This document shows positions 30,157-36,760 of a stretch of 36,760 nt of DNA, piece after piece. This stretch comes from Caldifarciminota bacterium (GTDB taxonomy: Bacteria > Hydrothermota > Tepidihabitantia > SM23-42), in NCBI GenBank assembly GCA_020341755.1, contig CP070834.1:1243837-1280596 (forward strand), read 5' to 3'. Each line of letters opens with the position of its first letter. Position 1 is the first letter of the stretch. Under the pieces are notes generated by a model that was not told where the DNA came from, searched no databases, and saw only the letters and a list, made by a program, of their open reading frames with translations. The position numbers and the translations under genes are program-made.

Positions 30157-31419
30157 TTAAAACGTGTGTTTTATGGTCAATCCGCCTGCATAGTGCCGAC
30201 CTGAAAGAAAGAATCCATCGCACCATTCATCCCGGGCGTTTGAGATATTGTTCATGCGGAAAAATAACCGGAATGCAGTGATAGTAATTCCTAACTCTCC
30301 ATCCATACGTAAGATGTCGGGCAATGTTTTTGTGACGCCATCATGCTGTGATCTGAACAGGGTATTGAACGCTATATCGAACGCTGCAAGCCTGAGTATT
30401 ATGCTGTCCTTAACTGTCCAGATGGGTATGAGAGGTAATTCTGTATCAGCCCAGTGGTACTGCACACTGAGGGCATTGGCAGCAGACAGGAAACGCATCT
30501 GCAGGGAATCGCCGGCTGTGAATTTTACACCGAATTCCTGGATATCTGACACGCCCGTGAGATAGAAACTATCGTCAACCGATATCTTGTTGTACCAATT
30601 GTCATAGGAACCGTCGATACGTATGATATGGTGGTACAGGTCAGCGGCAATCGTGAGGCTGGCGCTGAGTCGAAGACTTTCTTCGGGTACGATCGTGGTA
30701 TACGCAATTGGCAGGTCAGGATCAAAATATGATTTTAACGTGTGATAGACCGAACCGGACCGGACAGTGCCTCTCACGGTGACGATCGGATCCCGGTACT
30801 GTATGGTAAGTGATGGCGAGGGAAAATCATAGGCAAGGGGTGACCGCACCGACACATGCAGATTTCTTATATGCATGTTCCATGCAGCTTCGGCTCTCAT
30901 ACGCTGCGATGTATAGAGTCCCGCTATCTCGAGATGCGGTTTATATATCATTTTGTCAAATATGACCTGGAGATCGGTTTTGTATTCGAACTGGTGACTG
31001 CCATCGATGCGCCACAGGTCAAGAGAATTTTGACCCCACACGACCGCCCATGGTGTCGGTGCTGAGAAATCGATACGTGGAGAGGTATGGATATAATCAT
31101 GCTCATGCTGCAGGATGAAACCGGACAAGGATGGTTTCAGATACAAATGATCAAAATAAAGATTGAGTGATCCGTCAAAATAGCCGGAATGGATCGTAGT
31201 CCACTCATCTCTCTTTCTATACGTAGCATGAAGTGTTAGATACTTCGTGTCGATGGTGGCGTTCACTCCGGTGATATCACCGACACATCCACCGAGACCC
31301 AGTATATTTATCCGGCGCACCATGTGCAGCGGCGGTTCCGGAAAGACGACCGAAGAGAGATCGGGAGATGGCGGCAGGCTGTCAGTTGCTATAAAGAGCA
31401 ATATGAGCGCGATCGCCAT
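30157..31419 (-). CDS. Probable outer-membrane beta-barrel protein of unknown function
   Basis: About 420 residues. The frame opens at ATG 31425, but the second ATG at 31419 has GAGG 8 nt upstream and is preferred. A short signal peptide (MAIALILLFIATDSLP) precedes a protein rich in amphipathic strands with aromatic ends and short turns (YLTLHATYRKRDEWTTIHSGYFDGSLNLYFDHLYLKPSLSGFIL). It ends RHYAGGLTIKHTF with the terminal Phe typical of barrels handled by BamA. The general look is that of a TonB-receptor-like barrel without the plug, or a PorV/FadL-like channel. It lies 70 nt downstream of mtnA on the same strand; I see no promoter in the gap. Confidence 0.7.
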   Translation of the reverse strand: MAIALILLFIATDSLPPSPDLSSVVFPEPPLHMVRRINILGLGGCVGDITGVNATIDTKYLTLHATYRKRDEWTTIHSGYFDGSLNLYFDHLYLKPSLSGFILQHEHDYIHTSPRIDFSAPTPWAVVWGQNSLDLWRIDGSHQFEYKTDLQVIFDKMIYKPHLEIAGLYTSQRMRAEAAWNMHIRNLHVSVRSPLAYDFPSPSLTIQYRDPIVTVRGTVRSGSVYHTLKSYFDPDLPIAYTTIVPEESLRLSASLTIAADLYHHIIRIDGSYDNWYNKISVDDSFYLTGVSDIQEFGVKFTAGDSLQMRFLSAANALSVQYHWADTELPLIPIWTVKDSIILRLAAFDIAFNTLFRSQHDGVTKTLPDILRMDGELGITITAFRLFFRMNNISNARDEWCDGFFLSGRHYAGGLTIKHTF

Positions 31420-31489
31420 GGTCATACCTCACGTACGGTGGTACCTGGTATACGATACGATCGGCAAAGGTATATCATTGTACACGGTC

Positions 31490-32506
31490 TCATGCTGTGG
31501 TAATGGCTTGTCCATAAGGAGGTGTCAGTATACCGTTTTCCGTAACGATCCCACTAATGAGATTCGCGGGCGTCACATCGAAAGCAGGGTTGCATATCTG
31601 TGCCGCTTCCGCGACGATGGTCTGCCCCTTGAATGAACATAGTTCATCGGGGCTGCGGATCTCGATCGGGATATTGATGCCCGATGCTACGTGACTGTCG
31701 AATGATGACAATGGTGCCGCCACGTAGAAGGGGATGTTAAAATGCTTGGCGATGATCGCCAGTCCAAGGGTACCGACCTTGTTCGCTGTGTCACCATTTG
31801 CGGCAATGCGGTCTGCACCGACGAGCACGATATCCATGTTCGACATGTACGAAGCCGCCATGTTATCACAGATCGCAAACGTGTCAACACCCTGCCGGGT
31901 CAACTCCCAGGTAGTAAGACGTGCGCCCTGGAGCAGCGGTCTCGTTTCGCACGAATATACTGATATCTTTTTCCCTTGCTGGCGTGCCGTATAAATAATG
32001 CCCAGCGCAGTGCCGATACCGCTGGTTGCGAGAGCACCGGCATTGCAGTGTACCATGATGGATGCATTATTTTTGATAAGTGTGGCGCCGTGTTCTCCGA
32101 TCTTTCGGCATGCGGTCTTATCAATTTCTTCGATTTCTCGTGCTGCACGGAGGAGTCGTTTGTGCAGACCGGGTTCTTCAGAGATCTGCCGTTTCATTCG
32201 CTCGAGCGCCCATGTGAGATTGACTGCGGTGGGTCGAGCGCTCGCAAGCAATTCTGCAGCACGCATAGTTTCCTGCACATCACCCTGCACTCCGGCGAGT
32301 ACCAGACCATAGGCAGCAGTAATGCCGATAAGAGGTGCTCCGCGTACGTTCATACTTTTGATGGCTTCAAAAACGTCCTCTGGAGTTTTTAGAGTGAGGT
32401 ACACCTCTTCATTCGGCAGTCTGGTCTGGTCGAGTACCGTCAGGACGTTGCGCTGGTGATCATATTCTATTGTTTTAAAATCGATGATATTACTGCCTGC
32501 CTGCAT
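31490..32506 (-). CDS. mtnA: S-methyl-5-thioribose-1-phosphate isomerase
   Basis: Isomerises methylthioribose 1-phosphate to methylthioribulose 1-phosphate in methionine salvage. The eIF2B-like fold is recognised by SMNVRGAPLIGITAAYGL, VHCNAGALATSGIGTALGII (catalytic Cys), SCETRPLLQGARLTTWEL and VGADRIAANGDTANKVGTLGLAIIA (catalytic Asp). The frame opens at 32530, but family N-termini begin about 10 residues before TIEY, which favours ATG 32506 (338 residues). Neither start has a strong Shine-Dalgarno sequence. The start lies inside the end of folD (17-nt overlap), so translation is probably coupled. Other methionine-salvage genes are not seen, and MtnA relatives also act in other pentose phosphate routes. 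Confidence 0.93.
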   Translation of the reverse strand: MQAGSNIIDFKTIEYDHQRNVLTVLDQTRLPNEEVYLTLKTPEDVFEAIKSMNVRGAPLIGITAAYGLVLAGVQGDVQETMRAAELLASARPTAVNLTWALERMKRQISEEPGLHKRLLRAAREIEEIDKTACRKIGEHGATLIKNNASIMVHCNAGALATSGIGTALGIIYTARQQGKKISVYSCETRPLLQGARLTTWELTRQGVDTFAICDNMAASYMSNMDIVLVGADRIAANGDTANKVGTLGLAIIAKHFNIPFYVAAPLSSFDSHVASGINIPIEIRSPDELCSFKGQTIVAEAAQICNPAFDVTPANLISGIVTENGILTPPYGQAITTA

Positions 32507-33377
32507 GATCTTTTGCAGCCTTGATGACATTATGGAGGAGCATGGCTATGGTCATCGGGCCCACACCGCCCGGCACGGGAGTAATGGCACTCACCTTGGG
32601 TTCGACCTCGGCAAAATCGACATCACCGATGAGCCGATAACCTCTTTTCTTCGTTGCGTCCTCGACCCGGTTGACCCCGACATCGATGACCACGGCTCCC
32701 TCTTTCACCATATCAGCCGTCACCGTATGCGGTCTGCCGACGGCGGCAACGAGGATGTCAGCCGTGCGGGTGACCGCACCGAGGTCCCTGGTGCGTGTAT
32801 GACAGATGGTCACGGTTGCGTTCGCGCCGTTTTGCTTTTGAACGAGCAGCATAGCAAGGGGTTTTCCGACGATGTTACTTCTGCCAACAATGACCACATG
32901 CTTTCCCTCGACCTTAATGTTATTCTGTATGAGCAATTGCTGTATACCGAGTGGTGTTGCAGGATAGTACGCCGGTTCTCCGAGCAGGAGGCGCCCGGCA
33001 TTGACGGGATGAAATCCATCAACGTCCTTGAGTGGATCAATAGCGTAGAGTACTTTTGCTTCATCGATATGGTCTGGCAGCGGGAGTTGGACGAGAATAC
33101 CATGAATGTTTTTATCATGATTCAACTCATCTATGAGTTTTAATAAAGCGTCCTCTGTGAAATCTTTTTCGAATCTGAGATCACGGGAATGGATACCTAT
33201 TTCTGCGCAGGCTTTTTCTTTCAGCCGTACATACGATAGCGATGCTGGATTATCGCCGACAAGGACGACTGCCAGTCCCGGTACAATATTGTGCTCTTTT
33301 TGCAGTCTTGCGATTTCATTCTTGTATTCACCCTTGAGTCTTTCAAAAAGGTCTTTGCCGCTTATTACCTGTGCCAT
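32490..33377 (-). CDS. folD: Bifunctional methylenetetrahydrofolate dehydrogenase / cyclohydrolase
   Basis: Interconverts 5,10-methylene-, methenyl- and 10-formyl-tetrahydrofolate. 295 residues with all landmarks: SYVRLKEKACAEIGI (catalytic Tyr and Lys in YxxxK), GILVQLPLP, DPLKDVDGFHP, the nucleotide-binding GRSNIVGKPLAMLL, and PVPGGVGPMTIAMLLHN. Length is normal. GAGGAGG lies 5 nt before the ATG, and a promoter is 30-57 nt upstream. It leads the folD-mtnA pair. Confidence 0.97.
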   Translation of the reverse strand: MAQVISGKDLFERLKGEYKNEIARLQKEHNIVPGLAVVLVGDNPASLSYVRLKEKACAEIGIHSRDLRFEKDFTEDALLKLIDELNHDKNIHGILVQLPLPDHIDEAKVLYAIDPLKDVDGFHPVNAGRLLLGEPAYYPATPLGIQQLLIQNNIKVEGKHVVIVGRSNIVGKPLAMLLVQKQNGANATVTICHTRTRDLGAVTRTADILVAAVGRPHTVTADMVKEGAVVIDVGVNRVEDATKKRGYRLIGDVDFAEVEPKVSAITPVPGGVGPMTIAMLLHNVIKAAKDHAGRQ

Positions 33378-33406
33378 TGAACCTCCTCGTTTTGTATTTT
33401 TTCCTT

Positions 33407-33434
33407 ATGATAATCAGTATCACTATGTTGTCAA
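33407..33434 (-). promoter_or_regulatory. Sigma70-type promoter of folD-mtnA
   Basis: On the minus strand TTGACA (33429-33434), 16-nt spacer, TATCAT (33407-33412). Predicted start near 33400 with a 23-nt leader that carries GAGGAGG. Confidence 0.75.
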
Positions 33435-33444
33435 TATAACGGCA

Positions 33445-34704
33445 TCACGCATGATTGTGCCGGTACCATCGCCATGCTTCATGCACCGCGTATGCAGCCA
33501 GCGGTATGAGACAGGTCTCAATAGGCAGACGGTATCGAGCGAGACCAACATGCGCGATAATATATATACAGGAAATAAAGAAAACGGTCAGTACGATAAG
33601 TAGAGTATCAGCACTGCGGCGTTTGATCACGGTCAGGTAGCCTCCGATACAACCAAAAAGCAGGATGGGAGCGTACACGAGCGTATGCCACAAACCATAG
33701 CGTCTGGCATCAGGCGATGCGGTGATGGACGATGGTGCCCGCCACCAGTAATAGAATGTTTTCTGCAGCAGGAGGCGTATGAAGTGTTGAGGGTGTCGGC
33801 AGACGAACCGCCATGTTTCCTGCAGAAAAAAATCCGCTTGCTCAATTTCACTCATAGTACCGAGCACAATTTTCGTTTCTCTTGGCAGAGTCTGGGTCAT
33901 GAGGGTGAAATCTGAGTGCTGCCCGTGTACCGAACGGTAGTAATCGGTACCGGTGGCACGCGGGTTGTTGCCTATCCAGAGATTCTTAGCATACTGCGTG
34001 GTTACTACAACGATTCTGCGGTGGATACGGAAATTTCTCACGGTCCATGGTATCAGGACCGCACAGGAGACGAGCAGGATTATGGCTATCGTATGCCAGC
34101 GCAGCCGTCGGTACAGGAGCGTACAAACAATGAGGGCAGGGATGAGTGCGATGCCGACGGGATCGCACAGTACAGTCAGACCGACGAACACACCGGCTGC
34201 AACGGTCTTTATGACATTTCCATTCGCAGCTATGATGAGGTACAAGGAGATGCTCAGCAGGAACACGAACAGCATTACGGGTGTAAATTTCAGGGTATAG
34301 TATATGAGCGGCGGATAGAAAGCGAGCCCCATGGCTGCCAGTACTCCCGTTGTCCGATCGTACAGCCTGCGGCAGATCCCGTAAATGAAAAAGACGGTCA
34401 ACACGCTGAGTATCGCTTGCAGTAGCTGAACCCCTGGAAAACCGAAGGTGCGACCACTCCCGGCAGACAGGAGGGAAAGTAAGAAAGGATATAAGGGAGC
34501 ATGACTCGATGTCGGTTCCAGGTGAGTGCTGAACTCGTTCACCCGGCTGAAGCCACGACCGCTCATGATGTTCGCAGCGATCTCGCCGTATTCGTAGGTA
34601 CTGGGATTCTCGTAACTTTTTGCAAAATAAATAAACCCCGCCCGCACGAGAAATCCCAGCACAGCGAGCAGGATGACGATCAGCGTTACATCTTTTCTAT
34701 CCAC
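33445..34704 (-). CDS. PMT-type (GT39-like) membrane glycosyltransferase
   Basis: A 419-residue polytopic inner-membrane protein with about ten hydrophobic helices. The first helix (VTLIVILLAVLGFLVRAGFIYF) is followed by a periplasmic loop with YEYGEIAANIMSGRGFS, the position of the catalytic acid in GT-C enzymes, and SHAPLYPFLLSLL, typical of PMT_2/ArnT-like family members. A C-terminal soluble-to-membrane region includes TTQYAKNLWIGNNPRATG. Such enzymes transfer sugars from lipid-linked donors to proteins or lipids on the periplasmic side. The start overlaps the cyclophilin gene by 19 nt. The substrate is unknown; the GT4 gene two positions upstream may act in the same glycan pathway. Confidence 0.86.
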   Translation of the reverse strand: MDRKDVTLIVILLAVLGFLVRAGFIYFAKSYENPSTYEYGEIAANIMSGRGFSRVNEFSTHLEPTSSHAPLYPFLLSLLSAGSGRTFGFPGVQLLQAILSVLTVFFIYGICRRLYDRTTGVLAAMGLAFYPPLIYYTLKFTPVMLFVFLLSISLYLIIAANGNVIKTVAAGVFVGLTVLCDPVGIALIPALIVCTLLYRRLRWHTIAIILLVSCAVLIPWTVRNFRIHRRIVVVTTQYAKNLWIGNNPRATGTDYYRSVHGQHSDFTLMTQTLPRETKIVLGTMSEIEQADFFLQETWRFVCRHPQHFIRLLLQKTFYYWWRAPSSITASPDARRYGLWHTLVYAPILLFGCIGGYLTVIKRRSADTLLIVLTVFFISCIYIIAHVGLARYRLPIETCLIPLAAYAVHEAWRWYRHNHA

Positions 34705-35249
34705 ACGCGTTCCATGATGACCGGAGTAAGCGGTTGATCCCGCGGTGGACCACTGGTCGGCACTGCACCGATACGTTCAACGACCTCCATGTTCTTTACG
34801 ACCTGTCCGATTATGGTATAGCCGCCGTCAAGGCGCGGTAATGGTTCCAGACATATGTAGAACTGACATCCATTGGTGTTCGGTCCGCTGTTCGCCATTG
34901 CTACCGTACCCTTGAGATGAGAGAGATTCTTTGATATCTCATCATCGATCCGGTACCCCGGGTCACCCGTGCCGTTACCGACCGGGCAACCACCCTGTAT
35001 GACAAAACCTTTTATGATACGGTGAAATGTCAGCCCGTCATAAAATCCCTGCTCGGTGAGCTTGACGATATTGGCGACATTGTTGGGTGCTTCTTTTTCG
35101 TACATCCTGATGACGATCTCGCCATGATCTTTCACCGCTATGTGCATAAACGTACCGGCCTCAGTTTTCATTTCGGGTTTCTCCACTTTTTCTTGCTGTG
35201 CTCCACCACATGCAAGGAGTGCGAGCACGATGAATGGCATATATTTCAT
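34686..35249 (-). CDS. Cyclophilin-type peptidyl-prolyl isomerase lipoprotein
   Basis: 187 residues. The signal peptide MKYMPFIVLALLAC ends in a lipobox with Cys14, so the enzyme is anchored outside the cytoplasm. A short charged linker (EKVEKPEMKTEA) is followed by the cyclophilin domain (~33-185). Active-site landmarks are FHRIIKGFVIQGG (Arg, Phe, Gln), MANSGPNTNGCQFYI and LDGGYTIIGQVV. The Trp that confers cyclosporin sensitivity in human CypA is Leu here (PLPRLDGG), as in many bacterial cyclophilins. GGAGG stands about 5 nt before the ATG. It is between and overlapping glycosyltransferase genes in one operon. Confidence 0.93.
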   Translation of the reverse strand: MKYMPFIVLALLACGGAQQEKVEKPEMKTEAGTFMHIAVKDHGEIVIRMYEKEAPNNVANIVKLTEQGFYDGLTFHRIIKGFVIQGGCPVGNGTGDPGYRIDDEISKNLSHLKGTVAMANSGPNTNGCQFYICLEPLPRLDGGYTIIGQVVKNMEVVERIGAVPTSGPPRDQPLTPVIMERVWIEKM

Positions 35250-35278
35250 ACAACCTCCGTTTTTTCCGATATTTTTTA

Positions 35279-36406
35279 TTATTTCTCATGTTGTTCGATA
35301 AGATGAACGTAGAATTCTTCCACCATCCGGGCAACGTTCTGCCAGGATACGGTCTCGGCATACTGACGTCCCTGTTTGCTCAAAGACCTGCTCAGATGCT
35401 GGTTGGTGAGTACCGCGATGATTTTTTCTGCGATATCGTGAATTTCGGCAACATTGAACAGCAGCCCGTTCTTTCCGTGTGTCACTACCTCATTGTATCC
35501 CGGAATGTTGGAAGCAACCACTGGTGTGCCGGTAGCCATGGCTTCGGTGAGCACGATCCCGAACACTTCGCCGCCAGTTGCCGGCGAAACATACACGTCA
35601 CCGGTTGCATAGTACCGCGGTATAAGGTCGTGAGTTACCCGTCCTTCGAAGAACACCGAACCGCGCAGCGTATCCGGGATCATCCGTTCATACTGAGCCC
35701 GCAGAGGTCCTGACCCCACGACAATGAGGAGCGCGTTGGGTATTCGTTTTTTAACCTCGGGAAATGCCGCGAGCAGGCGGATAAACCCTTTTCTCGGGTC
35801 GAGCCGCCCCAGGAACAATATCTTCGGCCCTGCAGGGAATTTCTTCAGGGGTCGGACGTCCGGATTGAATTTCGTCGTGTCGATGCCGTTCGGTATGATG
35901 CGGTATGGAGTAGGAAAATGCGGATAGGTTGTCCTGTATGCTTTATGTGAGGGATAGACCGCAGCGAGTCTTTTTGTCTGGAACTCATTCTTGAATATCA
36001 ATTTGGCAAACCGGTACAGATTGAAACCGGTGAACGCGGTATGAAAGGTCGCGACATTTATCGAACGTGAGTAATGGAACGCCCAGTACGGCAACGTGTA
36101 CCCGAGGGGACCATTGGTGTGCACCACGTCGAACGACTGTGTACGCATATAATCCCTGACCAGCAGCGGAAGCCGCGGATGGAACGTGATGGTGATCGTC
36201 GCCATATTGGCGGTAATGTAGTAGCACCTGCCGATACGTTTCGTATATGCGTCGTCCTGATACGGTTCTGCATAATGCGGTGCCAGGATGGTGACGGTAT
36301 GCCCCCTTTTTCTGAGGTAGGTGCCGAGATAGTGCAGGTATTCTGATACCCCGCCCGGATGGGGATAATATGAATCACTGCACATGAGTATGTTCAAAGG
36401 GCGCAT
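35279..36406 (-). CDS. GT4-family glycosyltransferase, PimA-like
   Basis: A 375-residue GT-B glycosyltransferase. The N-terminal acceptor domain starts ILMCSDSYYPHPGGVSEYLHYLGTYLRKRGHTVTILAP with the Gly-Gly loop. The C-terminal nucleotide-sugar domain has ILFLGRLDPRKGFIRLLAAF, IVVGSGPLRAQYE and the EX7E motif in GGEVFGIVLTEAMATGTPVVAS. It resembles phosphatidylinositol mannosyltransferases and other retaining GT4 enzymes at the cytoplasmic membrane face. The promoter ends 5 nt before the ATG, predicting a leaderless mRNA. The cyclophilin gene follows 29 nt downstream. Sugar and acceptor cannot be fixed from sequence. Confidence 0.9.
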   Translation of the reverse strand: MRPLNILMCSDSYYPHPGGVSEYLHYLGTYLRKRGHTVTILAPHYAEPYQDDAYTKRIGRCYYITANMATITITFHPRLPLLVRDYMRTQSFDVVHTNGPLGYTLPYWAFHYSRSINVATFHTAFTGFNLYRFAKLIFKNEFQTKRLAAVYPSHKAYRTTYPHFPTPYRIIPNGIDTTKFNPDVRPLKKFPAGPKILFLGRLDPRKGFIRLLAAFPEVKKRIPNALLIVVGSGPLRAQYERMIPDTLRGSVFFEGRVTHDLIPRYYATGDVYVSPATGGEVFGIVLTEAMATGTPVVASNIPGYNEVVTHGKNGLLFNVAEIHDIAEKIIAVLTNQHLSRSLSKQGRQYAETVSWQNVARMVEEFYVHLIEQHEK

Positions 36407-36411
36407 CGTTC

Positions 36412-36439
36412 AGTATACCGTGGATTTGCTCCGTGTCAA
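36412..36439 (-). promoter_or_regulatory. Sigma70-type promoter of the GT4 operon, predicted leaderless
   Basis: On the minus strand TTGACA (36434-36439), 16-nt spacer, TATACT (36412-36417). The ATG at 36406 begins 5 nt after the -10 box, and no Shine-Dalgarno sequence can fit in the transcript. Confidence 0.75.
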
Positions 36440-36471
36440 ATGATATTTCTTCACATTTGTCCACTGATGTG

Positions 36472-36499
36472 TTGACAAATACGCCTGAATGGGTATAAT
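36472..36499 (+). promoter_or_regulatory. Sigma70-type promoter of the S1 gene
   Basis: TTGACA (36472-36477), 16-nt spacer, TATAAT (36494-36499), a full consensus promoter as expected for a ribosomal protein. Predicted start near 36506 with a 38-nt leader that contains AGGAGG (36528-36533). Confidence 0.88.
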
Positions 36500-36543
36500 T
36501 ACAGCTTGAATAGCAACCCTGTTCAAAGGAGGAAGTATCGAAG

Positions 36544-36760
36544 ATGAAAGGTTTTACCGAAGAAGATATGAAGAAGTTGCTGGACAGTTCTTTTACTGCT
36601 CCACGCGAGGGCGAGATTGTAAAGGCAAGTATAATCAGAAAAACTGAAAATGGTGTCCTGTTGGACCTGGGACTCAAGGCAGAAGGCTTTTTACCCTTAG
36701 AGGAATTCCCGTCGCCGGACGATGCAGCGATCGGTAACAGTGTATACGTTTACCTCGAAG
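36544..36760 (+). CDS. rpsA: 30S ribosomal protein S1, N-terminal part (runs off the window)
   Basis: Only 72 codons are present. After an N-terminal helix (MKGFTEEDMKKLLDSSF) the sequence reads REGEIVKASIIRKTENGVLLDLGLKAEGFLPLEEF, the first S1 (OB-fold) motif of bacterial ribosomal protein S1. A single S1-motif protein of another type cannot be strictly excluded, but the acidic start and the consensus promoter support S1. AGGAGG stands 10 nt before the ATG, slightly long. The gene is divergent from the GT4 operon. Confidence 0.82.
   Translation, partial: MKGFTEEDMKKLLDSSFTAPREGEIVKASIIRKTENGVLLDLGLKAEGFLPLEEFPSPDDAAIGNSVYVYLE

Overview
The window looks like a chromosomal segment of an uncultivated Gram-negative bacterium. 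Lipoprotein signal peptides, a TonB-dependent receptor, other beta-barrel-like proteins and Lol lipoprotein export genes point to an outer membrane. The mix of McsA/McsB arginine phosphorylation, MglA/MglB with PATAN (DUF4388) and many TPR proteins, LVIVD-type lipoproteins, a DUF4438 protein and scattered low-complexity intergenic words suggests the FCB / WOR-3 (Stahlbacteria) neighbourhood. That placement is inference from gene content; no rRNA is present to test it. I see no phage, insertion sequence or CRISPR array.

Layout. (1) 1-2241: 3' end of a DUF2723/TPR-type protein, then an ECF sigma factor and a zinc-binding membrane anti-sigma factor. (2) 2282-3591 (minus): an envelope lipoprotein and a protein of unknown function. 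(3) 3695-9449 (plus): lysS, lolC/E-type permease, lolD, mcsA, mcsB and a metallo-beta-lactamase-fold hydrolase. (4) 9612-10457: a lipoprotein. (5) 10568-15195 (minus): an overlapping four-gene surface operon with a small membrane protein, two beta-propeller (LVIVD-type) lipoproteins and a TonB-dependent receptor. (6) 15237-16982 (minus): DUF4438 protein and an SPL-like radical SAM protein. (7) 17096-18859 (minus): STAS protein and TPR protein. (8) 19025-19098: a tRNA with anticodon CAU. (9) 19381-21890: small membrane protein, DHH phosphoesterase, MglA-type GTPase. (10) 21969-30090: an apparently single operon with MglB/Roadblock, a tandem DnaA-like AAA+ protein, PATAN-TPR protein, CheR, CheD, CheB, a TPR protein and an inositol monophosphatase-family enzyme. 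(11) 30157-33377 (minus): folD, mtnA and a beta-barrel-like protein. (12) 33445-36406 (minus): GT4 glycosyltransferase, cyclophilin lipoprotein, PMT-type glycosyltransferase. (13) 36544-end: start of ribosomal protein S1.

The strongest candidate for an undescribed system is regions 9-10. A small GTPase and its Roadblock partner are translationally coupled to a protein with a complete DnaA-type AAA+ module that lacks the DnaA DNA-binding domain. It also carries a second DnaA-like ATPase module and a long acidic tail. This is followed by a PATAN/TPR protein and the chemoreceptor-modifying trio CheR-CheD-CheB, without CheA, CheW or a receptor. I read it as a polarity or motility control module with an unusual AAA+ switch.

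Expression signals are unusually clear. Twelve near-consensus sigma70-type promoters (TTGAC[A/T], 16-17 nt, TATAAT-like) can be read by eye. In several the -10 box lies only 5-8 nt before the start codon, predicting leaderless mRNAs. Two genes (the ECF sigma factor and mglA) have conserved N-termini that extend upstream of any ATG/GTG/TTG to an ATA codon behind a Shine-Dalgarno sequence, suggesting AUA initiation.
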